DNA of 64,000 bases, taken from Casuarina equisetifolia (taxonomy: Eukaryota > Streptophyta > Magnoliopsida > Fagales > Casuarinaceae). Location: contig CM052362.1 in NCBI GenBank assembly GCA_028551475.1, positions 12,860,316 through 12,924,315 of the forward strand, written 5' to 3'. Below are positions 33,740-47,167 of this stretch, one piece after another (position 1 is the first letter of the stretch; each line of letters starts with the position of its first letter). Below the pieces are notes generated by a model that saw nothing but the letters and a program-made list of their open reading frames with translations, did no database searches and had not been told where the DNA came from. The position numbers and the translations under genes are program-made.

Positions 33740-36700
33740 ATGGCGGAGGGGAAGCAGGAGCACCCACGTCTTGTCCTCCAAAACTTCCTTAGCCTTCATC
33801 AGTGCAAGGTTCGTTATCTTTATACTTCGCTTTTCTATTATACCGTGTAAATTTATAGCTGATGGTTGTTGATCGTGTCGGGGTGATTCGCCGCCATAAA
33901 ATGTAGGAGCTGGAATTCATACACAAGAGCAACAGCACGGTCGGCTACAGATCGAACGTGTTCTCCACCACTGTCTCCCATCTCGTCTCCACTAACTGCC
34001 CCCATCTTCTCATGCCTTTCGTTCCTATCCGAGGTAACATCAATCGAGTAAAAGAAACAATGTAAAACCCCAAAACGAGTGGCTCCATTTCGTTCATACT
34101 TCAAAATGTTGGCGTCTTGGGTAGATTTATGGCTTATCTAACAAGGTTCAAAACCCTTATTAGGTTTCTGAGTAGGTTGAAAACATATTGTAATAGCAGT
34201 GAGGGGCACAATGGTTTCGTCCATGTTTCCTTTCTTCTGGTTTATAGAATTCTGTGTCAGCATAAGCCCATTGGTAAGTAGCGCTTATCCCAGCTGTGTG
34301 CCCTTTTTGTTTGATTCTTTTAGATACCAAGAGAGCTTTTCAATTATTTGCAGCATAGTCGGGTGAAAATATATGTTAAAACTTTGGATATTATACTTCG
34401 TATTCTTTTAATGTGGATGAAAAGTTTTAAACTGATGTTTGTATTCTGCTAATGTTGCTTGAATTCAAGTAGCCAACTCTGTCTAGAAAAATCTGCTCAC
34501 TGCGCTTCTTAGTTTTTTTTTTGTTTTCTTTTTCCTTTGCTTGCTAGGTTAAATGTTATGTTACTTAAATTTGTTTGCAGTTACAGAATTTTGTAGTTTT
34601 TTTTCTTACGGCTTTCTCAAATTTCTCGCAGTCAAGTAGTGTTTTGATATTATTGTTTATTACTTATATGTTTGCTTCAATCTGATGTCGTTCTTCCTTG
34701 GTTTTCAACTTCAATTGACAGAGAGGTTGAAAGCAAAGGTAGAAGAATTCTTTGGGTGTGACTATGAGCTCGTTGTTGAATTTACTGGTTTGATCAGGTT
34801 AGTTTTCTCACTTAGTGACATTTTGATGTGGATGCACTTAAGGCCCAATATTATGAGTTCCAATATCAAAGAATTAAAAGCTCACAACATAGTCCAGTGG
34901 GTCCAAGAAGGCCAAAGATTGAAGAAGCAGCCCAAGAATATTCCATAGCATCTCTACAATCTTTAGGGTTTCCTAAGTAGTTGTTGAATTCTTAATTTCT
35001 TAGGTTTAATTTATTGTCTGAGAATATTTCCTTTTGTTTGGTTTTCCATAATTATCTAGGTTCTTGATTTATCTGGGTTTTATACCTGTCAGATTTCTAA
35101 TTTGTTTAGAATTCTTAATTTTAGGGATTTTTAATTTACTAGGATTCTTCTAGGGTTAGGTATAGCTACCTATTTAAAGGGAGCATTGTTTCAATTGTAA
35201 GCAAACTTGTTTTCCAGAGAATAGAAACCCCAAAGTTGTGTGATCAACTTTTGCATCTTTTATCCAATTCTTGCTAGGGATTGGTGGTGGTCCTTGACTG
35301 GTGGTATTGTCTTTACGTCTTGGAGTTTATTGGCATCTATCTCTTTATTTTTGTTCTTTAAATTTTCGTTTTTCCTCCCTTCCTCCCTACAAATACTCAC
35401 CTTTTCCCACATAAAACCCTAAAACACAAAAAAAAAAAACGATTTTTTTAGTTATTTTCTTAACCCGAGCTCGCTCAAGCCTACCATAACATTCGCATCA
35501 CATTTCCCTGTTTTAGTTTGTTAATGAATTACTTTTGAAACCATTTCTTTTAGAATAAGGCCCTCGAAACTTGACAAATGTTAGGGAAAGAAAGAGTATC
35601 CACAACAGTGATAAATTTGTTTCATGTAACTGTTTAATGGAAATTTGATTTTCATCAAAATGATAGCTGTCTTTGCAATTATTCTGAAATATTAGGTACT
35701 AGAGTGTGGCAATGTAACTCAGCCACAGTGACTGTAGTAGTGATTTATTGCTGCCAAGGCTTTTCGGCATCACCTAGTAAGCTATATGGCGTGGTGAGAG
35801 CCTAGCCAAAACAGTTGGCAACTGGGAATATTTATTGAAAGAGATGGGAAGAGCAAAGCAATTGACAGAGCGGTAGACCACTGGGGTTTGGGCTGAGTTT
35901 GGAATTGCGCTGATATGGAGGCCTGCTGGTGAATGACTTCAGTTGGCCATAAGGATGGTCAAGAGAGAGCTTAAAGAAAACTGTTTCTGGGAAACAGATG
36001 ACTTGTGATGCATGGCTAGGGACTGTTGATTTATAGTCTCAGATGGCTATTCTCTTCCTCGTTGCCATTCAGTCTGTCAAGTACTTTTTCTGAGCTGCCT
36101 TTGCAAAGATAGAAAAATGCCTCGTGCTGGCTAAACTTTCTCCTAGTAAGAAGAGAGTGCGAAGGACTTCTGAGAAACTGGAAAAGAAAACAGGTGTAAT
36201 AAAAAGAACAGCAACTATTTTGGAGAGTGTGTTTGGAAACATAAAGAAGTACTCAAAAATGTTTGGAGACCTGGCATTAGTTTTTCAGGAAACTGCTTCT
36301 GCTGCTTTAAACAAGTATAATATCTACTTTTTAGATCAGTTTGACATGATTTTTGGATGAAAGAAACTACTTTGAGAGTATGAAAAATCTGAGAGAGGTG
36401 TTGCTGAAAAGGGTTTTAGAGGTTGCTAGAAACAGATTTAGGTGAACCATTAAGGCATACCTTACTGGAACTTTGTATCGGTAAGAAAAAACTAGAAAAA
36501 TGTTAGGCTTACATCATGAAATTTTCAAACCTTTAAGAACATCAGATCCAGATCTGGAGCAAAGAGGAATAATGAAATTTTATCGTTTGGAAGCAAAATG
36601 AAGGGCAAAAGAATAATCTTTAGGGTTATAATTGTTATGCTTAATGTTGATTTTGTTTTAGATGTTTTGGCTTCTTGGTTATTCAAGACTGGACATTTTA

Positions 36701-37541
36701 AGGGTGACTAAAGCAGTAACAAGTTGTGGTCATCAATTTTGATTGAGCCATTTAGGATTACTTAAAAATAGACCAATGTACTTTTTTGAATAATTGTATT
36801 GGGTGATATTTTATCCAATACATGATGTTCAAGGAAGCTTCTATTCCTATATTTTTGTGACATTATTGAAGTGAAAGAATGATTGAACAATACCATGAAT
36901 GGAATGATATGGTAGGTTCATGATTGAGAGAAGTTTGGACATGCAGAAAATGAGGCTATTAATGGTTCTCGTAAACATTATGGAATGATCTGGATGTGCT
37001 TATGCTAGAAAAATATCTCATATTTTAATGTGTCCTAAATAATGAAAAATCTAAAGGGAAAGCAAGAAAAATGAAACAAAATTCATATTATTTTGATTAG
37101 CAGGGCACGCTTTAGTGCACAGAGTGAAGGACATTTACATGATATCTATAGATTGCTATCATTGTGATCTTGACCTGAATAAAAGTCGAGTGTCTAAAGC
37201 GTTTTAGCTAGTGTAAAGAACTGGTCCTTTTAGTGGGGCCAATTTCTAACCATTGAATTTGGAAGGTCTTTGGATCTTATATCAAGTATTTGAGGTATTT
37301 GATTTTCTTGCAATTGTTGACCTTGAAAGCTATTTGTTCAGTGCATATTTTAGTAATTGTTTGTCCTTGCAATTTTTATAACTCAAGGACACTGTTTAAG
37401 GATTGTTTTTTCAAATGATGGTAACTTTTTGTCTTGTCAGAGAACAGGCAACTATAAAACCCCGTTGTAATGAAATCTTCACCACATAGCTGTCGAAACA
37501 AGAGAAAGATACGGATGGATTGGGAGAAAGAGAAGAAGGGA

Positions 37542-37587
<46 letters not shown>

Positions 37588-40500
37588 GATAAATAAAAAA
37601 GAAAGAAAGGAGAGAAAAATATGAAAGGAACCAGAAAATGAGAAAGAAGGAAAAGCTGAAGTAGATATCATCTTGAATTTAAGGAGAAAAAAATAAATGC
37701 TGAATTTGTGTTGTATCAAAGTATTGAGGTTGATTAAACTTTTTTCATTTGGATCAATTATGGTAAGTTTCTCAAGAAAAACGAAAGTTGAAGCAAATGC
37801 TACTTGCTCAGGGTGCTTTTACTCACAGAATTGAACAAAATGGAAAATTGTTCACATGGATCCGAAGCTATGCATCTTGAAAAAGAATGTAATAAGGTAA
37901 AAAGAGCATATCAAATTTATGATCACATGCAAGAATTAAAACAAAAAATAAAAAGACTCAAGCTCTGCATTGAGTTTCTTTTATTTAGTTATAGTTTGCT
38001 AGTAGGAGAAAATCTTGGATCATATTGCACACGTGTTCTGCATCTTACCCCATTATTTATGTCACATCATGTAAGCTTACCTATGGGATGGGTTACGTTA
38101 GGTGGCTGATTTATTTACTGTGTACTAAGATAGTGGACGTGGGAGAAAAAAGATCTATCACTGTAACATTACCCTGCTTAATATCTTAGATCATGACACG
38201 AACTGAATTACTTTTGTCTGCTTCTAGAACATTCTAACTAGCGTAGGGCACTTTACCAATTTCTCCAAGTCATTCGTCTAAGTTATTTTGAACCTCACTG
38301 TGGAGGTCATTCTGCATGGCAGTTGATAGAGCCCAAAGTTTTAGATGTTTCTACCAAGTTTTAGATATTGTACATTGGTCAAGATTCATAGCAGCTGCCT
38401 TTAGAAACCATTGTTCAAACATAGCTTTAAAAAGGAAAATAATAACCTGTGTTTTCATTTCCCCTGCACATTAAAAAGGTAAAATAATACAAGAGTAAGC
38501 TTATCTTGCTCCTGATGGAGTTGATATTGCTTAAGGCAGCAAGCATGACAAAAATGAATTACATTTGGCCATTTTTTGCAGCCTTCTTCATTTTACTGCC
38601 TGTAACACTATGTTTAGCTCCAGTCTGAAAAGCTTTGTGCTCAGGAAAAGTCAAGTATTTACTTGACATGGACATGGACAAAATGGGAACATTAAGGGAG
38701 GTTTTCTTGGTCTTCTACAAGTATTTACTTACGCCCATTTACCATTGTTCTGGTGCACTTTTGGCCTAATAAATGGAACACTTTTATTTGTTTGCTACTG
38801 GAGTGGCATTGTAGAAAAAATTAGACCTTGCTACAAATGGGAAAAATGCATCTTGTACATAGTAAATGGAAACAACATTTGGTATTCCATTTTCGGAAGC
38901 AAATTAAAAAATGAAAATGTACCCATACGAAAAGCTTGAAAACCTTCTAAACATGTTATTTTTTGGACAGGAATTAATTGCCGAGCCTCTTGGCCATGCG
39001 AGTGTAACCTACACTGAGCCATCAGGCGGGGTTGTTCTCCAAACCCAAGCTTTGGAGAATGAATTTCTTCCTTCATAAGCCCCTCATCATATTTCTGGTT
39101 CAACCTTATTCCATGCTAGACAACTAAGTATATTGCAAAATCTAAAAATTTCTACCCATGTTTTTATTTGACTTCTTTTAGCCAGCATTGTAAACTCCAC
39201 CTTCTTCTTAGTTCTTAAGTCTCTGAATGCAGTGGTCTTGAATTTTTGCCTTCAATGCATCTTCGTGATTGTATATCTGATAACATTATGCGTAACAAAT
39301 CAGCTGGTGTCGTGGAGCAAGCATTGGATGGCACAGTGATGATAACAGGCCCTATCTTAAACAGCGTGCCTTTGCGGTGTGTATGCATTTGTTTTCTTTT
39401 TCTTTCTATCTTTCTTTCTTTTAGTTTTTTTCTTTTTTCTTTTTTTGGGCATATTCTAACATCACTCGTGTTTTATGTCTCTGTCTAATATTTCATGAGA
39501 AGTAAGATTCTCCTTGGTTGGGCATGTATCATCTGTTTTGAAGTCTCAGATAACACATGTTGACAGTTTTCCTCTTTCTTTTGTTTTTTGGGTCTTATAG
39601 TTTCTTGGTCCTAGCTATCTGTTCCGCCTATCCATACAAACAGTAATTCATGTTTACCTGATACTAGCCTCTACTTCTCTTTTGTTTCCATCCTTCTATT
39701 TGGTAATTCTGTATGTTCTGATTAGATCTGCTTTTAATACAATTTTTTTTTTTAATATTGCTTGTCATACGCCATTTGTTCCCCTAATGCAGACAACAGT
39801 AATTCATGTATGCCAATAAAACCTTTTCTTTTTTTCTTTTAAAATCTTCTTTTCAATATCTTTTTCTTTTTTGTTTGGGGTGTGTATGTGAGTGAAGTAT
39901 GTTATGTTACTTGACCCTCCTGCTGACATTTGTACAACTTCTGTTGCTCAAAGGCGGTCTGCTATTTGAACAGTTATGGGACGGATTTCAAGGGTGGACT
40001 TTTTCACTTCCAGGATGGGGAACCGCCAACCATTGAACCCTTGGCTGGAGTAAGTGAACCTCCTAATCATTTTATGGTATCTTCTTTGTACTTGCACTAA
40101 CGAAGACTTGAAAGCATCAGATTGTTGTAAATAGTGCCAGAGTGCAAAGTGTCTGAAAGGAAGAAGTAATGAAAATTGAAACATTGCAGTAGTGGCTTGG
40201 AATGGTTGTTTTCAATGGCCAGTGATGCATGACGTGTCTTTTGGTATACTTTCAGTTAATACTCGTTGAATCCTTATTGTTATTTTTGTCAGGATGTCGT
40301 GATTTACACAGCTGACAGCCGCAACATTCATTGTGTTGATGAGGTACTGTCATTTCTCTCTTCTAGTACTGCCAGAACATAGTTCCGTTGAAATATGCTA
40401 TAAGTTAGTGCTTTTCTTCTTTAAGCTATTCCACTGTGTTAGATGACAAATGTTTTGTTGATTCTGGTAGCATTTATTGGTGAATCACATTCTGAACCAA

Positions 40501-42999
40501 TGCCATGATACCTTTGTTAATAATCCTGGTCTGAGTCCAGTTATGTTAGGTTTAATACAAAATATTGTTCATGCCATTGGTTGGCTCCAGTGGTAAGGGG
40601 ATGTGTTTTTCTTTTTCTATCTCTCGACTCAAAAGGAGAGCAGGTTTGATTGGAAAAAGAATCCTAGGTGTCTAGGATTGGGTCAGGATTGTTCTCTTAG
40701 GATAGGTGCACATTTAAGCTTAAGCAAGCAAAAAGTAAGAAAAAAAATAAAAATAAAAAATAATTGTGGTTTATCATTAAAGATGTAAACTTAGCCAATA
40801 AGTCTTAATTCCAGAAGCATCAGGTCCAGGCAATGAGGATAATGACACTTATGACAGTTTTTGGAATGTCGACTGCCAAATTAATTTTTATTTTGTCGAG
40901 AGTGGAATGCCAATAAGCGAATAATTAGGTTTGCAATAATTCTTCATTTTCTGTGGAACAATGGAAGTGGCTTCCTACCTCATGAACAAAAGAAAAATGG
41001 AAGAAGCGATTAGTGTCTGTCATAATTAGACTTCTAAGAGTTTGAGATCTCATTTGATCTAGTTTTGCTGCAGTAGTGTGGCTGGGATAAGTCTTAGGTT
41101 CAAATCTTGCTAAGGAAACACTTGTTTTATACATACATATATATGTGGGTCTCTTAGTAAACTGTATGCAACTTTTTGTGATTAATGTAAATCAAGAGGA
41201 TATGGATATCAACTTCAAAGAATCTTCGATAAATAAGGGTACTGATAATTAGTTTATGTACTAATTAAGTGTCATATTGTATGAATGTAAAATCGAGTCC
41301 AGGCAACATAGAAAAGCTGACAAAATTTTTGAACCACTTGCTCCGTGCTCAATGTAAATCAGAGGGTATGGATATCTAATCTTGGAGAATCTTTGCTAAA
41401 GAAGGCAACTGATAGTATTTATATGCAGTAAGCAAGCACGTGGAAATTGTTCTTTCCTCAGACAATGTGATTTTATAAAAATGAAATACAAGCAGTGATG
41501 CTAATTTCTGAGTCTTGGACTTTCATGATACTCCGTTACCCTTTGACAGATTACTGGTGGGGAAAGACTTACGCTCACGTTATGGTTCAGCCGTGATACA
41601 TCCCATGATGAGGATTCCAAGCTTGTTTCCCTTCTCTCACAAAGCCTGTTAGAAAATGATGTGCCTGGTGCACACCTACCGTTGCCTGCATCCTGCAATA
41701 TGTATTGGTTCTCACAGGACCATACTTCTCATGACCGGTTGGGCTTTGATATTTGCTGGGCGAGACTACACGTTCTTGGATTTGATGTTTATTCTCAGTA
41801 CAGCAGTGATTCAAATTTCTCAGAGTTACTCATGAAGCCTCTACAATTAGCTAGGGGTAATGAGTTACTCGAACAGGAATTTGTTAACATTTTGCATGCC
41901 CTTCAGGTTTTCTGACAACCGTTCCTTCCTTCACTTGTCCTTGATGTTTATTGGGGTAACAATGAATTAGCATAGATTTTTCCTTCAAAAAAGGGTCCTA
42001 TGACCTCCCCCCTTTTGCCATTTGTATCCTCCTAATACTTATAAGAAGATTCTTTACTGATTCATTTTCTCTTCTTGGCAATTCTTTCTTTCTTTCCTTT
42101 ACTTTTTCCGGTTTTTTTTTTCTTGGCTCAGCAGCCGTAGAAATATATTTTCTACTTCTTTAATCTCTTTTCTCCTTAAATTTAACTGGTAAATTGGCTC
42201 CAACAGTTCTTTGGCGAGAATGTTGTTAGGAAAATGGTTAATGTTTACTTATCTGGCAGGTTTCCATTAACTGAAAGTGGACAGGTTTATGTAGAAGGTG
42301 CTGTCATAATTGGCTCTTGAATTTTAACAATTATAATTTTGGTAATAGCCCAATTTAGAATTGTCCTCTCCTCTGGCTACATGGACTGGAACACCTATGC
42401 AATTCTTAAGAACTCTTCCTCCATTTTTCTTGATGTCTTATGGAACACTTAATGGCAAGAGTTTTCTGGAACACTTAATTCCCTTAGAGCTTTCATTAAC
42501 TTAGTGCTTCTTGTTGGATGTATTTCTTCTAAGCATTGTTTATATTTCTTCCCTTCCCCACATCTGTATTCACTGCTTTTTGTTTTTCTGTTTTTCTTTC
42601 AGTTCTAATCGGTTATTAACAGTGCAGGGTACTAACCCCTCTGAATGCTTTGATTTTTCTGAACAGGTTGTGCAATTTTACTTTTGGAAGGCTTCTTTTT
42701 CTGAGACTTCCAAAGTTTCCAGGGACACTGGAAAAGTGGTCGAACTTGCTCAACTGCAAAGGGAAAGAATTAATTGCTTGAGATCTGTATTTTTAAAGGA
42801 CCACCAATTGGCAGAAATGATCTTCCGCGGCATGACTAGCAACGAAAGCGGATGGCTTTGCTTTGACTGGGCAGATTTTGCTTCCGCAGTTGCTTTATGG
42901 GAAGATTATGCCTTGAATTTACGTGAAGAACTTATTAGAAGCTTACCATTCTGGAGGACCTATCAATCTATTTTTGAAGTTCCATCTGATGGGTTTTGA
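33740..42999 (+). CDS. 2-oxoglutarate/Fe(II)-dependent dioxygenase (prolyl-4-hydroxylase-like), 8 exons
   Basis: Exons read from splice sites: 33740-33808, 33907-34033, 34722-34797, 39304-39376, 39954-40049, 40293-40343, 41550-41906 and 42667-42999, giving 393 aa. All introns are GT-AG and phases join cleanly. The double-stranded beta-helix holds the iron ligands H101 and D103 (GWHSDD), H160 (RNIHCVDE) and the 2-oxoglutarate arginine R170 (GGERLTLTLWFSRD). A C-terminal domain of about 220 aa rich in W and charged residues follows. The enzyme should hydroxylate a substrate using O2 and 2-oxoglutarate; the substrate is unknown. No signal peptide is seen. The start is the first ATG in a MAEGKQEHPRLVLQNFLS context that matches the family's N-terminus. 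Intron 3 (4.5 kb) carries a solo LTR; intron 6 carries a SINE. Confidence 0.87.
34824..35500 (+). repeat. Solo LTR (677 bp) in dioxygenase intron 3, target duplication CATTT
   Basis: Begins TGATGTGGATGC and ends TTCGCATCA. CATTT occurs at 34819-34823 and at 35501-35505. It is the reverse-complement orientation of the copy at 13180, that is, sense with the host gene. It starts 26 bp after the end of exon 3. Confidence 0.93.
35506..39303 (+). other. Remainder of dioxygenase intron 3
   Basis: No additional conserved exon of the dioxygenase was found between exon 3 and exon 4. The codons missing from exon 3 are completed exactly by the AG|C junction at 39304. It holds an (AAT)n run and AT-rich sequence. 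A short open frame at 36124-36360 is lysine-rich (SPSKKRVRRTSEKLEKKTG) but matches nothing I know. Confidence 0.6.
37542..37588. repeat. (AAT)n microsatellite, about 15 units
   Basis: Uninterrupted trinucleotide run within intron 3 of the dioxygenase gene. Confidence 0.95.
40572..40763 (+). mobile_element. tRNA-derived SINE in dioxygenase intron 6
   Basis: An RNA polymerase III A-box-like sequence TGGCTCCAGTGG (40582-40593) and a B-box-like GGTTTGATTGG (40643-40653) stand about 50 bp apart. They are followed by a tRNA-unrelated body and an A-rich tail (AAAAAAATAAAAATAAAAAA). This is the layout of plant SINEs. I could not identify target duplications or the family. Confidence 0.6.
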
Positions 43000-44691
43000 G
43001 AAAGAACTTACCCATTGATTGAACTTTACGTAGTCGAAGTTCCATCTGATAGGTCCTCCGTTGCTAGACCCATCTTTAATCCTAAGAGGCACGGTGAAAA
43101 AGGAATTGCTGATGATCCATGTAACACAAATAAACAGAGCCGGAGCCTATGTCTGTTCAATAAATAAATAAATAAATAAATAAATGAACAGAGCCGGAGG
43201 CAGTGAAGATGGGAGATCCTGCTCTTTTTTTTTTTCTTTTTTCTTTTTTAATTTCTTGCGTACTTTCTTGGAACTATCTTTGATTAATCGAGCAACACTA
43301 ACCTTGTGCTTGCACAAAAAAATAAAAAGAAAAAGAAAAGAAGTGATAACACTGGATTGGCGTAGTCTCCAGCTGCACAGCCTAAGCCTCGGCTTTGAAC
43401 CACTTATAACACGGTAACAAGAGATCAGTGTTAAGATTGTCAAAATCTTGAAAGCAACAACGGTGGCCTCTTGTTAATTAGGATTTAGGTTATGTGGGAT
43501 ATTTTGCATACCATTTTCAATACACTCTTGAACTTAGGTTTTGGTTTTTTTACAAGTTAATATAATCCCATTTCGTACATGAGAAGTGCAATATTTTAAA
43601 TTGGAGCTTTATATTCTATTAAGAAAACTCTATTTTTAAAATAGACTTAAAAGGAAGAAATATAAGTTTCATTTTGAAGAGAATTCTTAAAGGTGATTAA
43701 AACATTATCTATATTAGTAATAACCTATGTAGTAGTATCATAAGTAATCAATATTAAAGCTCAAATTCTTCTTAGACGAGACAACTAGGATTGGGCTACC
43801 TTTTCCAGTAAAGAAAACTCCCTAGAAGACCTAGGCTACACCAGTCTTAACATACCTTTCATAACTAATGTGGACTGCAAGTTCCATCATAGGGACCATA
43901 AACACCCCTTTTTTAGCATGGAAGGTATATTACCCCATCTTTTAAACTTATGCTCTAGTATCATATTAAAAATATTTATTTATTAAGACTCATTTGTAAG
44001 GATGGAATATAGTTCATTTTAAGTTATTTTTTCAAACAAGATTTAGGCAATACAAGACTTTCGTTACACCATTTTTAACAACATAATAAATAGAGAAAAA
44101 AGAATTAACAAGCTACTACTAAATGATAAATATCAATATGAAAAAGTTTATCATTATTTTTGAAAAGCAACATTCAAGATAGGATTATGCTTAAGCTTCC
44201 TAACATCTACCACCCTTTTTAACCCTTCTAAAATAGCTCTAATAAAAATAATTGCTTTTTGCTCAATATTTGTTTGCTATATGCAATGCCAAGATAAATT
44301 TGTGGATGCTCACATTAAGAAATATTTCGGTATAGTCCACCTCTCAAGGATCATTCATTATGATTCGTGCACCTTAACTTTGATCGACCCAACCAAGCTC
44401 TAATTATCCCTTCTTGTGTGTCTTCTTTTGTTCTTGGTTTCCCAGTAATTCATAATACCACATGTACACTTTTTTTCATGGAGTGCTATTTTTATCAAGC
44501 GAACGCATTGTTTTTATCCTAATTGTTCCGATGGCATACTTCTAAGAACAATTCATGTAGAACATAGCAAATCGAAATGGGGACTGGCACTTAACAATTA
44601 AAGCTATTTAATATTTTCAATTTCATAATATATGGTTTGATTTACAATTATACGTAGCCAACTTGCCGGAGACACTCTCCGTTTCTATTTC
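43000..44691. other. Convergent intergenic region between dioxygenase and phosphatase
   Basis: Contains the 3' ends of both genes. A short duplicate of the dioxygenase end (GAAGTTCCATCTGAT at about 43036) follows its stop codon. An (AAAT)n run at 43159-43186 is flanked by direct repeats AACAGAGCCGGAG. The remainder shows no gene. Confidence 0.55.
43159..43186. repeat. (AAAT)n microsatellite
   Basis: Seven tetranucleotide units between two copies of AACAGAGCCGGAG (43133-43145 and 43187-43199). Confidence 0.9.
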
Positions 44692-47167
44692 TCAAATCTG
44701 GCTTATTTGTTCTCTGCAGGTGGCTACATCAAGGTCCTTGGAAATGCTAAATTTGTGCAAAACAGTACCATAAACATCATAATACACAATCTCCGCGTTG
44801 GTTGGAGTCATGTGCATTGACGTAAAACCCTGTCCATCATAATATAGCTTTAATTCCTCTGGATTCCACGGCTTAATATCACCTCTCCATGCTTTTGAAC
44901 CGCCCCCACTTGTTAGAAATTGAATTTTACTGCCATAAAAGTATGTCAGTTTTAGGCCGAAGAGTAAAGCTATGTTCTGAGCAATACGTACACATACCTT
45001 TCGGTGCTACTAATGTGCTCCAAGCAGTGGTCATGGCCATTTATGTACATGTCCACCTTATGTGCCTGATTAATGAAATGATAACGAGAGAAATTTTTAG
45101 TCCCCCTACATGTGTCTTTTACCTTAATTTCTCTTGGAAACTCAATTACTGGGGACATTGATGATCACCTGAAGGATTGGGAGAAGCTGTTCTTCAACCT
45201 CTTTGGTATTACCATGGTGCCCAGCGCTTTTGATTGTATGATGACCAACCACAATCTTCCATTTTGCTGTCGAATGCCTCAATGCTGAATCCACATCCTA
45301 TTGCAATAACGAAAACCAACAGTTAGCAAACTTGATGTGGATCTAGTGACGAGATTAAGTGGCTCGACCAATAGCTTGAGTTGACTTGGACCTTCAAGAG
45401 ATTTGAAAGATATTCCTGTCGTGGGAGCACACCTTTCCAGTCATAAGTGTGGTTCTTTGGTTCTGTAAAATACTCATCCACGAATGGAGTTGTGTCCACG
45501 AGGGCAAATTCCACAAATTCTGTTCCCCCAACCCCAAAAATGAAAAGGAAAACGAAGTTATTTGCTTAATTTTGACATACGTTTAAGCCAATGCAATATC
45601 ACAAAATAGAATTGTCCATGTGAATTTTTTAAACCTGCATCAAGAATGAAAGATCTCAAGCAAAACCATCTGGGGTCCATTTCTTTGAGGATGGGACTCA
45701 TCTGTGCCTCTACATCACCCCTGTAATCATGGTTGCCCAAAACTGCCACATTATGAACAAAAGAAATCAAACAAAATCAACAAGGAGATTTAGGGTAAGA
45801 TATATACTTTGTTAATTAATATATTGATGCATTCATCTCTTATTCTGTTATCTTTAAGTTTAAAATATAATTATGAATCACACATCTTTTTCTTCAAATT
45901 TTTCTCTTTTTCACCAAGACGATTTACAATTATCCTCTCGGAAAGGGGTTGCTAACAACCATTTTAGTCATAAATTTGAATGGTTGGGAAAATAACCTCT
46001 TATTACCCTTGTTCTATCTAAGCTAGGTCACTTCTCAGTCTATTATTTTAATTTATTTTAATTTATTTTATTTTATTTTATGTTACTTTTTCTGATGGGG
46101 CTAACGTAACTTTATCTCCAAAGTGATTTAGATTTTTTGAAACTAAGATAACTGATAAATTTCTGGAACTGAAAATACATTAGAAATCAGTACCCAAATT
46201 TACCCGTATACCACTGTTTCTGCAAGCTTTGGGCTTTGTAGATATTGATGAATGACTCATTAAATGCCGGATCGTGCACACCTGTCAAACCGTCTTCGTA
46301 GAAGTTATCCCCAGTGGAGATCACGAAGTCTACGTCTAGTTTCTCCCCCACAACTCCCATCTACAAAAGAAAACACCAACAAAATTAGATAATAAACCAG
46401 AATACAAAAATTATCAAAGCTTTTTACAATATGTCCTTAAGATATTGTCAAAAATTTTCTTCTTCTTCTTCTTCCTTTTTTTTTTGGGGGGGTTGTATTT
46501 CACCGAGTTTTTAGTTGGGAACCTGATTGCTTGTCTTTTCAACTAAATATTTTTTATCCGCTTGATGACAATATCTTGTTTCGGTCAGAACAAAACCGGA
46601 ATCCTCCATGTACGTCTGAGAAGCCTATTTTTCGGAATTTTGAATCAAAATTATGAATTCCACGTAAATAGTTCCGTGATTACTTGCGAAGGATCAAAAA
46701 ATGGGATATTCGACATATTCAGCATTACTTAAATTGCTTAGAACGGGTTTGTAAGACATATTATAACACATCCATAGATATTTGCAAAATGCTGAGATGA
46801 TAGGAAGTAAGAACAACCGTATACATGCATGTATCTATACCGTTGATACCATATGCATGGCTGTTTGGACTCCAAATGTTGTAAATAGAAAATTTTAAAG
46901 CACATTAACATATATAATTAATTTTAAATTCCAAAAATCAGGTAATTGTGGAAAAGGAGAGCGTTGTCTGACCTGAAGAGCCACTTCCGATTGGTTGTAG
47001 AGTCCTCTTCTTCCCCAATCTCCGACGACTAAAAAACTCAGTGACCCATCGGCTTTCGCCGGATGTTTGAAACGCTGGAGCTCCGCCGTGGAAGGAATCA
47101 AGCAAAGACCAAGACTGAGAGCGGAGAAAAGAAGGGAAAGCGTGGCGCGGTGGAAGAGACAAGCCAT
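44692..47167 (-). CDS. Small purple acid phosphatase, 7 exons, 340 aa
   Basis: Exons (high to low): 47167-46973, 46360-46204, 45742-45635, 45519-45392, 45297-45169, 45065-44998, 44929-44692. The protein hydrolyses phosphomonoesters with a binuclear Fe-metal centre. All five metal motifs are present: GDWG (D50), GDNFY (D83, Y86), GNHD (N121, H122), VGHH (H216) and GHDH (H250, H252). Y86 is the ligand that gives the purple colour. A hydrophobic N-terminus ([18 protein letters not shown]) is a signal peptide, so the enzyme is secreted or vacuolar. Length fits the low-molecular-weight PAP group (Arabidopsis PAP3/7/8/17 type). Exon order and intron phases equal those of the neighbour at 48.7-51.0 kb. 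Related genes are often induced by phosphate starvation, which the sequence does not test. Confidence 0.9.

Noticed and set aside
36124-36360. Lysine-rich 78-codon open frame in dioxygenase intron 3
   Set aside because: No conserved family, not spliceable in frame with exons 3 and 4, which already join without missing residues.
37411-37719. Minus-strand frame with a long tyrosine run
   Set aside because: Translation of the (AAT)n microsatellite, not a protein.
41040-41120. Second possible SINE with GGTTCAAATCTTG
   Set aside because: A B-box-like sequence is present but the A box and A-rich tail are not convincing.
43147-43443. Opposing open frames rich in K and F
   Set aside because: They derive from poly-pyrimidine/poly-purine and (AAAT)n sequence after the dioxygenase stop.
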